From contig NZ_JASLIP010000047.1 of assembly GCF_030152825.1 (NCBI RefSeq), positions 6,238 to 70,237 of the forward strand: a stretch of DNA of 64,000 bases, written 5' to 3'. Source of the stretch: Corynebacterium sp. (GTDB lineage: Bacteria; Actinomycetota; Actinomycetes; Mycobacteriales; Mycobacteriaceae). Every line of letters starts with the position of its first letter. Within the stretch, counting starts at the first letter, position 1. The notes under the pieces are model-generated. The model made no database searches. It had not been told where the DNA came from and worked only from the letters and a program-made list of their open reading frames with translations. The position numbers and the translations under genes are program-made. Shown piece after piece: positions 50,641 to 60,424 of this stretch.

Positions 50641-50662
50641 GGTCATGTCACATGACTTGACC
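50641..50662. promoter_or_regulatory. Imperfect palindrome upstream of the NlpC/P60 gene
   Basis: GGTCATGTCACATGACTTGACC (22 bases, 50641-50662) has GGTCA/TGACC and GTCA/TGAC arms with four mismatched positions. Its GTCA direct repeats suggest a response-regulator site; MtrA, which controls wall hydrolases in relatives, is a candidate. Confidence 0.35.
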
Positions 50663-50689
50663 AGCGAAAAGGTAAAGAATTGGCAACTT

Positions 50690-50705
50690 TGTGGCGTAAA
50701 TCACA
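50690..50705. promoter_or_regulatory. GlxR (CRP-family) binding site
   Basis: On the minus strand TGTGATTTACGCCACA matches the corynebacterial GlxR consensus TGTGANNTANNTCACA at every fixed position but one. It lies about 285 bp before the NlpC/P60 start. Confidence 0.6.
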
Positions 50706-51012
50706 ATTTGGAAGATGCTGGCGTGTCTGCTTGGAGGATGCAAGAAAGCGTGTAAATCGCTCAACTCTCGATTAAGGTCTGTCAAGTCTCTGGGATTGAC
50801 CAGATTTTTGCCAGTCCGGTTGTATGGTTTTCTTCGCCTTTTCGTGACCTTCGTCGCCGAAAAGTGCGTGGAGCTGAAGATCTGCCTGCCATCGCCCTGG
50901 TGATCCGGTGGGTGGGAGCTGGGGTGGCGGGGCTAAGGACTAAGAAGCGGTGCTGCGGTCGCGTGAGCATCGCTGAATTGTGTGGTGAATAATCGCAGCT
51001 ACTTTTGTTCCG

Positions 51013-51543
51013 CTAGCGGCGCCGCTGCGCGAACAGTGCGGTGATTGCAATCGAGAGAATGGTGATTCCCAGCAGGCCGCTGCTGACGGCAGTTGTCGGT
51101 GTTGCTGTGTTTTCTACCGCGCTGAGGAAGTTCTCGACGGCGTCCGCGCTGAGGTCGCCGTGGAGCTTTCCGTGGGTTCGTTCCAAGGTGAAGCGTGGGT
51201 AGAGGTCGGACACTGACGTTCCCCACTTTGGCGTCATCACGAGAGTCGTGTCCGAACATGTCGCGTCGTGGAGGACTTGCGCGAGGTCGCGTTCGGTCGC
51301 TGGCTCTAGCTGGGTGCTGTTAACTACCGCGAGCTGAATCCGCGACCCCGCTTCCGCATCGTCCAGTGCGGCCCGCATCCCCGAGATTTCAGATTCCACG
51401 CGAGTTTCAAGTTTTGGGTCCACCCACAAGGGGTCCTCTTCGAGTCCGCTAATGATCCGCGGGGCATCGATTCCCAACTTGGCGAATTTTTTCACGGTGT
51501 CTGGGTGGGGTGACGCGGCTGCGGGGCACGCAGTGTTGGTCAT
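51013..51543 (-). CDS. Rv1476-like C-tail-anchored membrane protein
   Basis: The 176-residue product has an extracytoplasmic or cytosolic alpha/beta domain (IQLAVVNSTQLEPATERDLA, TTLVMTPKWGTSVSDLY) reminiscent of TPM-type domains, and one C-terminal helix (SSGLLGITILSIAITALFA) followed by QRRR. There is no N-terminal signal peptide. This type of gene sits between acn and ripA in mycobacteria (Rv1476), which fits its neighbours here. Function unknown. GGATGGAG precedes the ATG. Confidence 0.8.
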   Translation of the reverse strand: MTNTACPAAASPHPDTVKKFAKLGIDAPRIISGLEEDPLWVDPKLETRVESEISGMRAALDDAEAGSRIQLAVVNSTQLEPATERDLAQVLHDATCSDTTLVMTPKWGTSVSDLYPRFTLERTHGKLHGDLSADAVENFLSAVENTATPTTAVSSGLLGITILSIAITALFAQRRR

Positions 51544-51899
51544 GAGGGCTCCATCCAGAAGTTTAAAGGGGAACTTGAGGGTTCGATTCTATGGAGTGTA
51601 GTTCATGGCGGTCTCGTCGCGCACCTCGAGCTAACAGTTCTCTCGTCTTCTCAAGGGTTTCGCTGCCCGTGGGTGGCCGGGGTAATGCCTCCGTGCGAAG
51701 TGAGACGGAAAGATTTCTAAACGTAACGGCCGTACTGTTAATGTCGGTGGCAGACGTCACCGGGAAAACCTGCATAATAGAGGTGTACTCCCCGTGCTAC
51801 GTCCACGACGAACTCCGGGACGTAATTTTAAGGAGCGCTCCCCGCGCTCCAGCCCGCGGAGCGACTTATCGACTACGAGAAGAGACTCAGGAGCTAATA
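51544..51899 (+). other. acn promoter and leader region
   Basis: This 356-bp divergent region contains no convincing gene. A frame continuous with acn extends back to 51591, but the acn GTG at 51900 has the clear AGGAG. It holds an AcnR-like operator and a TAATGT -10 candidate (51739-51744), implying a leader of about 150 bases before acn. Confidence 0.6.
51722..51737. promoter_or_regulatory. AcnR operator candidate
   Basis: CGTAACGGCCGTACTG matches the published C. glutamicum AcnR motif CAGNACNNNCGTACTG at 10 of 12 fixed positions. It abuts the -10 candidate TAATGT, a repressing position. The acnR gene lies directly downstream of acn. Confidence 0.6.
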
Positions 51900-54695
<2,796 letters not shown>

Positions 54696-54710
54696 TTCTC
54701 CCCATCCGCT

Positions 54711-54750
54711 AAGGGGCCTTCCGGCCTAGCCGGTGGGCCCCTTTCCCCTT
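54711..54750 (+). terminator. Terminator/attenuator between acn and acnR
   Basis: AAGGGGCC pairs with GGCCCCTT, with an inner CCGG/CCGG stem, followed by TTCCCCTTTTCTT. It should stop most acn transcripts before acnR. Confidence 0.8.
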
Positions 54751-54822
54751 TTCTTAAACTTTTTCTTCGACCCCGCGCGACCCTCAACCCCTCTTCGAAG
54801 GTGCGCAATCAAGGAATCTGCC

Positions 54823-55377
54823 ATGCCCATCGTCAGCGACCGTGAACTATCCCGCCGCCGTCGGGAGATTATCGAGCAAGCCCGTGGTTGCTTCGCGCAA
54901 TATGGCTACGAGGGGGCGACCGTCGCCCGGCTGGAGAAGGCCACCGGAAAGACCCGGGGCGCGATCTTCCACCACTTCGCGGACAAGGAAGCCCTGTTCC
55001 TCGCGGTGGTGCGGGAGGACGCCGCCTGCCAGGCGGAGGTTGTGTCGAACCACGGCCTCATTGAGGTCATGCGGCACATGATCACGCACCCGGAGACCAA
55101 TAGCTGGTACATCACGCGTGCGGAAACGGTCCGCAAGCTGCGCACCGACCCGGAGTTCGAGGCGCGGTGGCGCAAGCACCAGCAGGTGCTCGATGCCGCC
55201 GTCCGGGCCCGCTTATCCCACAACGTCTCGATGCGCACGGATGTGCCCCTGGAGGTCATCCAGACCTACCTCGAGACGGTCATGGACGGGCTGATGGCCA
55301 AGATGGCGGAAGGGGCTGACGCCGCGCAGCTTGAGAAGATGCTCGATCTCGTCGAGCAGTCGGTGCGCGGCGAATAA
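54823..55377 (+). CDS. acnR: TetR-family repressor of aconitase, AcnR
   Basis: The 184-residue protein has a TetR HTH at about 30-50 (ATVARLEKATGKTRGAIFHHF) and a helical ligand domain. In C. glutamicum AcnR represses acn and binds citrate with Mg2+; gene order (acn-acnR) and size agree. The ATG at 54823 follows AAGGAA; upstream codons in the longer frame are low quality. It converges with an SDR gene 9 bp away. Confidence 0.93.
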   Translation: MPIVSDRELSRRRREIIEQARGCFAQYGYEGATVARLEKATGKTRGAIFHHFADKEALFLAVVREDAACQAEVVSNHGLIEVMRHMITHPETNSWYITRAETVRKLRTDPEFEARWRKHQQVLDAAVRARLSHNVSMRTDVPLEVIQTYLETVMDGLMAKMAEGADAAQLEKMLDLVEQSVRGE

Positions 55378-55386
55378 GCCCAGCGG

Positions 55387-56043
55387 TTATACGTCGGCGA
55401 CCGAGCCCGTTCCGTTTTCGAAGTCGAGCGGGTTGCGGTCAAACGCCTCCCCGCGCCCCACGGACTCGACGATGACGTCGGCGACCAGTTCGCGTGGCGT
55501 CTCGGACGCGGGGTTCATGTCCCCGTCCAGGACCGTGATTCCCGTTGGGGCGTCGTCGGTTAGGGCGGTCGGCCCAAGAATCTGGTACGGCAGGGTGGAT
55601 CCGAGCAGCCGCTTATCGACGGCCTTCTTGGACTCGACGTAGGCGTACCAGGAACCGCCGTCGTCCTCGGTTGTTGCCTCGGAGGCGCCCGCGTAGGAGA
55701 CCATGACGGTGAACGGGGCTGCGTCCCCGAGGGACCCGAGCGCGTCGATCATCGCCATCGCGGCGTCGCGGTCGACAGCGTAGGTCAGCTCCGCGGATCC
55801 GCCTCCAGCACCGGCGGACCAGACGACCACATCGAAGGGGCTCAGCAGACGCGCCCAATCCTCTGTGCTGATCGTAGTGAGATCGCGCACAATCGCGGTC
55901 GCACCCTCGTCGACGAGCTTTTGGACGTGCTCGGGGTTGCGGACCAGGGCCGTGACACTGTGGCCTGCTGCGACGAGCTTCGGGATGCTGTGGCGCGAGA
56001 CGTTACCGCCTGCGCCGAGGACAAGAACATGTTGTTTTTTCAT
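55387..56043 (-). CDS. NAD(P)-binding atypical SDR (YwnB/SDR_a5-like)
   Basis: The 218-residue Rossmann protein starts MKKQHVLVLGAGGNVSRHSI with the GxGGNxxR cofactor motif and has VRNPEHVQKLV for the cofactor ribose/phosphate. The canonical YxxxK is replaced by WYAYVESKKAVDKRLL, which keeps Tyr and Lys. Such proteins reduce quinones or act as NADP sensors; the substrate is not known. TAGGGT lies seven bases before the ATG at 56043. It diverges from the ACT-domain gene. Confidence 0.82.
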   Translation of the reverse strand: MKKQHVLVLGAGGNVSRHSIPKLVAAGHSVTALVRNPEHVQKLVDEGATAIVRDLTTISTEDWARLLSPFDVVVWSAGAGGGSAELTYAVDRDAAMAMIDALGSLGDAAPFTVMVSYAGASEATTEDDGGSWYAYVESKKAVDKRLLGSTLPYQILGPTALTDDAPTGITVLDGDMNPASETPRELVADVIVESVGRGEAFDRNPLDFENGTGSVADV

Positions 56044-56050
56044 GGCGCCC

Positions 56051-56056
56051 ACCCTA
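56051..56056 (-). promoter_or_regulatory. -10 box of the atypical SDR gene
   Basis: TAGGGT on the minus strand, with seven bases to the ATG at 56043. Confidence 0.5.
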
Positions 56057-56086
56057 CACTCGTTTCTGGGCAAATTTTTCCAGGTC

Positions 56087-56092
56087 TATACT
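56087..56092 (+). promoter_or_regulatory. -10 box of the ACT-domain gene
   Basis: TATACT with six bases to the ATG at 56099. Confidence 0.55.
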
Positions 56093-56098
56093 GGCTGC

Positions 56099-56368
56099 AT
56101 GTATGCAATCATTACCACTACCGGCAAGGATCGCCCCGGTGTTATCGCCGCCGTCGCGAAGGCGGCAGCCGACGAGGGCCTGAATATCGTCGACGTCTCC
56201 CAGACCATCATGGATGACTTCTTCACCATGATCATGCGCGTGGAGCTGCCGGAAACAGAGGTGGATATGGGCGCCCTCCAGGAGGCCTTTGATGCCGCGG
56301 GCCAGCCGCTGGGCATGGTCGTGCGCATCCAGTCCGAAGCCCTGTTTAGCGCCATCAACGATATTTAA
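56099..56368 (+). CDS. Stand-alone ACT-domain protein (UPF0237 type)
   Basis: An 89-residue protein that is a single ACT domain: YAIITTTGKDRPGVIAAVAK opens the first strand and helix, and IVDVSQTIMDDFFTMIMRVEL the second half. ACT domains bind amino acids. This gene pairs with a UPF0210 gene 11 bp downstream, a widespread conserved pair (gcvR-like sensor with a UPF0210 protein in Firmicutes), suggesting a shared function. The start is leaderless with TATACT six bases upstream. Confidence 0.9.
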   Translation: MYAIITTTGKDRPGVIAAVAKAAADEGLNIVDVSQTIMDDFFTMIMRVELPETEVDMGALQEAFDAAGQPLGMVVRIQSEALFSAINDI

Positions 56369-56379
56369 GGTGGCGCGGC

Positions 56380-57744
56380 GTGAACTTTGAATTCTCTTCT
56401 GCCCGCTTCCTCGAGGTCATCCGGATGATCGAGGACTACCGCCTGGACATCCGCACGGTGACGATGGGCGTCTCGCTTATCGGCTGCACCCGCTCCACCA
56501 TGGAGGCCACGGCGCAGGCGGTCTACGATCGCGTGACCGAGCGCGCCCGCGACCTGGTGCCCGTGTGTGAGGGCATCGAGCGCGAGCTCGGGATCCCGAT
56601 CGTGAACAAGCGGGTCTCCGTCTCCCCCGTCTCCCTTGTCGCCGCCGGCGTGGAGGGCAACCCGGTGGAGATCGCCAAGGCGCTGGACCGCGCCGCCGGC
56701 GAGCTGGGCGTGAACTTCGTCGGTGGTTACTCAGCGCTCGTAGAGAAGGGCGCGACGACCTCAGACGAGCGGCTCATTCGCTCCATCCCTGAGGCGCTGT
56801 CCACCACCGGCGCGGTCTGTGGCTCGGTGAACGTCGCGACCTCCCGTGCCGGCGTGAACATGGACGCCGTCGGCCTGATGGGCCGGGTGGTCAAGGAGGC
56901 AGCCGAGCTGACTAAGGACGAGTCTTCCATTGCGTGTGCGAAGCTAGTGGTCTTCGCCAATGCTGTCGGCGACAACCCGTTCATGGCGGGTGCCTTCCAC
57001 GGCATCGAGGAGCCCGACACGGTGATCTCCGTCGGTGTCTCTGGCCCGGGCGTGGTGAACAACGCGATCGCCCCGCTGGCTGGTGCCTCCCTCAACGAGA
57101 TCGCTGAGGAGATTAAGAAGGCTGCCTTCAAGATCACCCGCGCGGGCCAGCTGGTCGGCACGATGGCTGCTGAGCGCCTCGGCGTGCCCTTCGGCATCGT
57201 CGACCTCTCCCTCGCGCCGACCGCCGAGGTGGGAGACTCGGTGGCGCACGTGCTTGAGAGCATGGGCCTGGGCCAGGTCGGCACCCACGGCACGACCGCA
57301 GCACTGGCGCTGCTCAATGATGCGGTGAAAAAGGGTGGCATGATGGCCTGCTCTCGCGTGGGCGGGCTGTCTGGCTCCTTCATCCCGGTTTCCGAGGACA
57401 AGGGCATGATCGACGCTGTGCGCGAGGGATCCATCACCATGGACAAGCTCGAGGCCATGACCAGCATCTGCTCGGTCGGTTTCGACATGATCGCCATCCC
57501 GGGTGATACCTCGGCGGAGCTCATCGCCGGCATGATTGCTGACGAGGCCGCCATTGGTGTGATGAACCATAAGACCACCGCCGCTCGCCTCATCCCAGTG
57601 CCGGGAACGAAGCCGGGCGATGAGGTCAACTTTGGAGGCCTGCTGGGCTACGCCCCGGTCATCCCGGTGAACGCGAAGGGTAACGACGCCTTCGTCCACC
57701 GCGGCGGTTTCATCCCCGCCCCGGTCCACGGCTTACGCAACTAG
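56380..57744 (+). CDS. UPF0210/PFL-like DUF711 family protein
   Basis: The 454-residue protein resembles the DUF711 family, distantly like pyruvate-formate-lyase folds: LDIRTVTMGVSLIGCTRSTM, NFVGGYSALVEKGATTSDER and GMIADEAAIGVMNHKTTAARL are characteristic. No glycyl-radical motif is visible, so PFL chemistry is unlikely. No enzyme activity is established. It follows the ACT gene with an 11-bp gap and probably shares its transcript. A strong terminator follows. Confidence 0.9.
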   Translation: MNFEFSSARFLEVIRMIEDYRLDIRTVTMGVSLIGCTRSTMEATAQAVYDRVTERARDLVPVCEGIERELGIPIVNKRVSVSPVSLVAAGVEGNPVEIAKALDRAAGELGVNFVGGYSALVEKGATTSDERLIRSIPEALSTTGAVCGSVNVATSRAGVNMDAVGLMGRVVKEAAELTKDESSIACAKLVVFANAVGDNPFMAGAFHGIEEPDTVISVGVSGPGVVNNAIAPLAGASLNEIAEEIKKAAFKITRAGQLVGTMAAERLGVPFGIVDLSLAPTAEVGDSVAHVLESMGLGQVGTHGTTAALALLNDAVKKGGMMACSRVGGLSGSFIPVSEDKGMIDAVREGSITMDKLEAMTSICSVGFDMIAIPGDTSAELIAGMIADEAAIGVMNHKTTAARLIPVPGTKPGDEVNFGGLLGYAPVIPVNAKGNDAFVHRGGFIPAPVHGLRN

Positions 57745-57754
57745 CGAGCCTCGC

Positions 57755-57810
57755 GGGCAAGGCCAAGCACCGTGCATAAAGCAAAGTCGTGCTTGGCCTT
57801 GCCCGTTTTT
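57755..57810 (+). terminator. Terminator after the UPF0210 gene
   Basis: A perfect 16-bp stem, GGGCAAGGCCAAGCAC with GTGCTTGGCCTTGCCC, encloses 18 bases and is followed by GTTTTT. Confidence 0.93.
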
Positions 57811-57887
57811 CGCGTGTCGGTGGCTGGATCACGGCGTATCCTGGGGACACTTTGTTGTCTACTTCACAGCGACGAGGGGCCACAGCT

Positions 57888-58690
57888 TTGACGCAGCCGA
57901 CGCGCATGCCGCGCACACAACTGAAGTTCAAATCCGGGCTGGAGAACCCGCTGGTGCCCGAGCGAGACGAGGACTACTATGCCAGCCCCAACCCGATGCG
58001 GGACCACAGCGGGGTCTTCGAGGTAGTGAAAGCGGCCGGCCCCGGCCCCTACCGGGGCGCGTTGCCCGGGCGCATCGCTTTCTTCCTGATCTTCGTGCTT
58101 TTCGGGGCCTGTTCGCTCTGATTGGCTTCCGCTTCCTACTCAGCGGTCTGAACGCTACCGGGTCATGGCGCGATAAATTCGACATGATCGACATTGTCTT
58201 CGCTGTCCTCGGCAGCATCTTTGTCCTCGTCGGGGCGTACGCGATCTCACGCGACGTTTCCCGGCACAGGCGGATCGTCACGGCCTGGAAGAATGGCTGG
58301 ATCGACTACTACCCTGCGTTGGTTGGGCAGTTCTATCACTGCCGCACCGATGTCAGCAGCTCCCGGGACTCTGGTCGGACGTTTTATTACTACTACCTGG
58401 CGCCGCTGAAAGTGCTCCACCCCGATGGCTCGCTGGAGGAGATGCATTCCTTCGAGTTTCAAATGAAGCGCAACCCCGACTGGTACCGCACACGTTTCAC
58501 CATGGCGAGCTCGGCGGAAGATGCCACGGTAGACGACTGGAACAATAACGGCTGGGCGATCGTCGGGATCAGCCGCCGCCCCGGTCAGACCCACGCGGAG
58601 CTGGACTCGGGGCTGACGGAGAAGCAGCGCGAAGCCGTCTTCAACCTCGCTGTGCGCAACTGGCGCATGCCGAACAGCTGGTCCTGGTAA
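57888..58690 (+). pseudogene. Frameshifted DUF3592-like membrane protein gene
   Basis: Two overlapping frames make one protein. Frame one starts at TTG 57888 after GAGGGG and stops at 58121 after RIAFFLIFVLFG. The rest is in the -1 frame, passing LFALIGFRFLLSGL and then the DUF3592-like extracytoplasmic part (GWIDYYPALVGQFYHC). The switch point is a GGGG run at 58104-58107; one extra G would give an intact 267-residue protein with two TM helices. The downstream ATG at 58184 alone would encode a truncated 168-residue product. A real mutation, a sequencing error or slippage in the G-run are all possible. Confidence 0.75.
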
Positions 58691-58748
58691 CCGCGTAGGC
58701 CACCGCGTCGCCCTTCCGCGAGCAACCGATGAAAGACGAGGTCGGAGG

Positions 58749-60380
58749 CTAGGCCAGCTCGACGATCTCCATGTACTCGTCGTTCCACAGGTCCTCCACC
58801 CCATCAGGTAGAACGATGACCCGCTCCGGCTCCAGGGCCCGCACGGCACCCGGGTCGTGGGTCACCAGCACCACCGCGCCCTCGTAGGTGTGCAGCGCGT
58901 CCAAGACCTGCTCGCGGGACTGCGGGTCCAGGTTATTCGTCGGCTCGTCGAGCAGCAGCACGTTCGCGCGGGAGGAGACCAGCGTGGCGAGCGCCAGGCG
59001 TGTCTTCTCGCCGCCCGAGAGCGTGCCCGCGGGTTGATCCAGCTTCTCCCCGGAAAACATGAACGCGCCCAGCAGGCTGCGCAGCTCCTGCTCATCGGCG
59101 TCGGGGCAGGCGTCGATCGCGTTTTGCCAGACGGACTTTTTCCCGTCGATGGTGTCGTGCTCCTGGGCGAAGTAGCCGATCTTGAGGCCGTGGCCCGTGA
59201 CGATGCCGCCCTCCCCGTCTGTGCGCTCCACCCCGGCCAGTAGCTTCAGCAGCGTGGTCTTACCGGCACCGTTGAAGCCCAGGACGACGACGCGGCTGCC
59301 CTTGTCGATCGCCAGGTCTACGCCCGCGAAGACCTCCAGGGAGCCGTACATCTTGGTCAGCCCCTTGGCGAACAGCGGGGTCTTGCCACAGGGGGCGGGT
59401 TGCGGGAAACGGATCGAGGCGACCTTATCCTCGACGCGCACCTCGTCCAGCTGGTCCAGCATCCGGTCGGCGCGGGCCACCATCTGCTTGGCGGCGCGGG
59501 CCTTGTTCGCCTTCGCTCCGAACTTATCCGCCTGCTTCTTCAGCGCGGAGGCCTTCTTCTCCGCGTTGGCCCGTTCCCGACGTCGACGCGCCTCGTCCAG
59601 GGCGCGGGCGTCCAGGTACTTCTTCCATCCCATGTTGTAGACATCCGCCTCGGCGCGGACCGCGTCGAGGAACCAGACGCGGTTGCAGACCGCCTCGATG
59701 AGCTCGACGTCGTGGGAGATCATGATCAGCCCACCCTCGTGCTTGGAGAGGAAGTCCTTCAGCCAGGCGATGGAATCCGAGTCCAGGTGGTTCGTCGGCT
59801 CGTCGAGCAGCAGGGTGGTCTTGGATCGCCCGGAGCCGGCCGTGGCAGCGAAGAGGATCTGGGCGAGCTCCACGCGACGGCGCTGACCACCCGAGAGGGT
59901 CTTCAGTTGCTGGTCGAGCACCCGTTCCGGCAGTCCCAGCGCGTCGCAGATGCGGGCAGCCTCGGCATTGGCCTCGTAGCCGCCCAGCGAGTGATACTGC
60001 TCCTCCAGGCGGGAGTACTTGCGGATCGCGGAGTCGCGCTTGGAGTCCGAGGTCGCGGTCTCCATGATCTCCTGCTGGCGCTCCATGGACTGGCGGATTC
60101 GGTCGAGCCCGCGGGCCGAGAGGACGCGGTCTCGGGCGGTTTGCTCGATGTCCCCTTCCTTCGAGTCCTGTGGCAGGTAGCCCAGCTCCCCGGAACTGAC
60201 GACACTGCCCCCATAAGGCTCGGTCTCCCCCGCCAGGATCCGCATCGTGGTGGTCTTCCCGGCCCCGTTGCGGCCTACCAGCGCGATGCGGTCGCCCGGC
60301 TGCACCCGCAGGTGCTCGCCGGGGGCGGTGAGGAGGGTGCGCGCGCCCACCCGAACTTCCAGATCCTTCGTCACAATCAC
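58749..60380 (-). CDS. ABC-F family ribosome-associated ATPase
   Basis: The 543-residue protein has two ABC domains without membrane parts: Walker A GRNGAGKTTTMRIL and GFNGAGKTTLLKLL, signatures LSGGQRRRVEL and LSGGEKTRLAL, Walker B LLLDEPTNHLD and LLLDEPTNNLD. A basic coiled linker (about 240-300, RRRRERANAEKKASALKKQ) is the P-site tRNA-interacting motif. ABC-F proteins act on stalled ribosomes and some give antibiotic resistance; this one looks like the housekeeping Rv1473-type. GTG 60380 has TAGGGT seven bases upstream; TTG 60386 is too close to that promoter. Confidence 0.92.
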   Translation of the reverse strand: MIVTKDLEVRVGARTLLTAPGEHLRVQPGDRIALVGRNGAGKTTTMRILAGETEPYGGSVVSSGELGYLPQDSKEGDIEQTARDRVLSARGLDRIRQSMERQQEIMETATSDSKRDSAIRKYSRLEEQYHSLGGYEANAEAARICDALGLPERVLDQQLKTLSGGQRRRVELAQILFAATAGSGRSKTTLLLDEPTNHLDSDSIAWLKDFLSKHEGGLIMISHDVELIEAVCNRVWFLDAVRAEADVYNMGWKKYLDARALDEARRRRERANAEKKASALKKQADKFGAKANKARAAKQMVARADRMLDQLDEVRVEDKVASIRFPQPAPCGKTPLFAKGLTKMYGSLEVFAGVDLAIDKGSRVVVLGFNGAGKTTLLKLLAGVERTDGEGGIVTGHGLKIGYFAQEHDTIDGKKSVWQNAIDACPDADEQELRSLLGAFMFSGEKLDQPAGTLSGGEKTRLALATLVSSRANVLLLDEPTNNLDPQSREQVLDALHTYEGAVVLVTHDPGAVRALEPERVIVLPDGVEDLWNDEYMEIVELA

Positions 60381-60387
60381 AGGCAAT

Positions 60388-60393
60388 ACCCTA
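60388..60393 (-). promoter_or_regulatory. -10 box of the ABC-F gene
   Basis: TAGGGT on the minus strand, with seven bases to the GTG at 60380. Confidence 0.45.
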
Positions 60394-60412
60394 ACACTGC
60401 TCGGCCCTTGGC

Positions 60413-60418
60413 TAGATT
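60413..60418 (+). promoter_or_regulatory. -10 box of the lycopene-cyclase-like gene
   Basis: TAGATT with six bases to the ATG at 60425. Confidence 0.45.
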
Positions 60419-60424
60419 GGGGGC

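Larger units (their letters stand above)
50407..51012 (-). other. 606-bp leader/promoter region of the NlpC/P60 gene
   Basis: No credible coding region lies here; the short frames on either strand have no ribosome binding site or coherent product. The stretch near the gene (50407-50560) can form several hairpins: ATCTCA/TGAGAT, CCGAA/TTCGG and CTCGAG-TAA-CTCGAG. The distal part (50570-50860) is AT-rich and holds a GlxR-like site and an imperfect palindrome. A well-folded untranslated leader is likely. Confidence 0.6.

Noticed and set aside
50407..50720. Possible ydaO-type c-di-AMP riboswitch before the NlpC/P60 gene
   Set aside because: The leader is structured, but the hallmark conserved blocks of that class (such as the CCCGTCAGCTAACC-like stretch) are not present on the minus strand.
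50715..50970. Two 62-codon frames in the long leader region
   Set aside because: Neither has a ribosome binding site, a membrane or signal pattern, or codon use like the neighbours.
51591..51899. Longer acn start about 100 codons upstream
   Set aside because: The extension has poor codon use, crosses the probable promoter and operator, and the GTG at 51900 has a clear ribosome binding site and the expected N-terminus.
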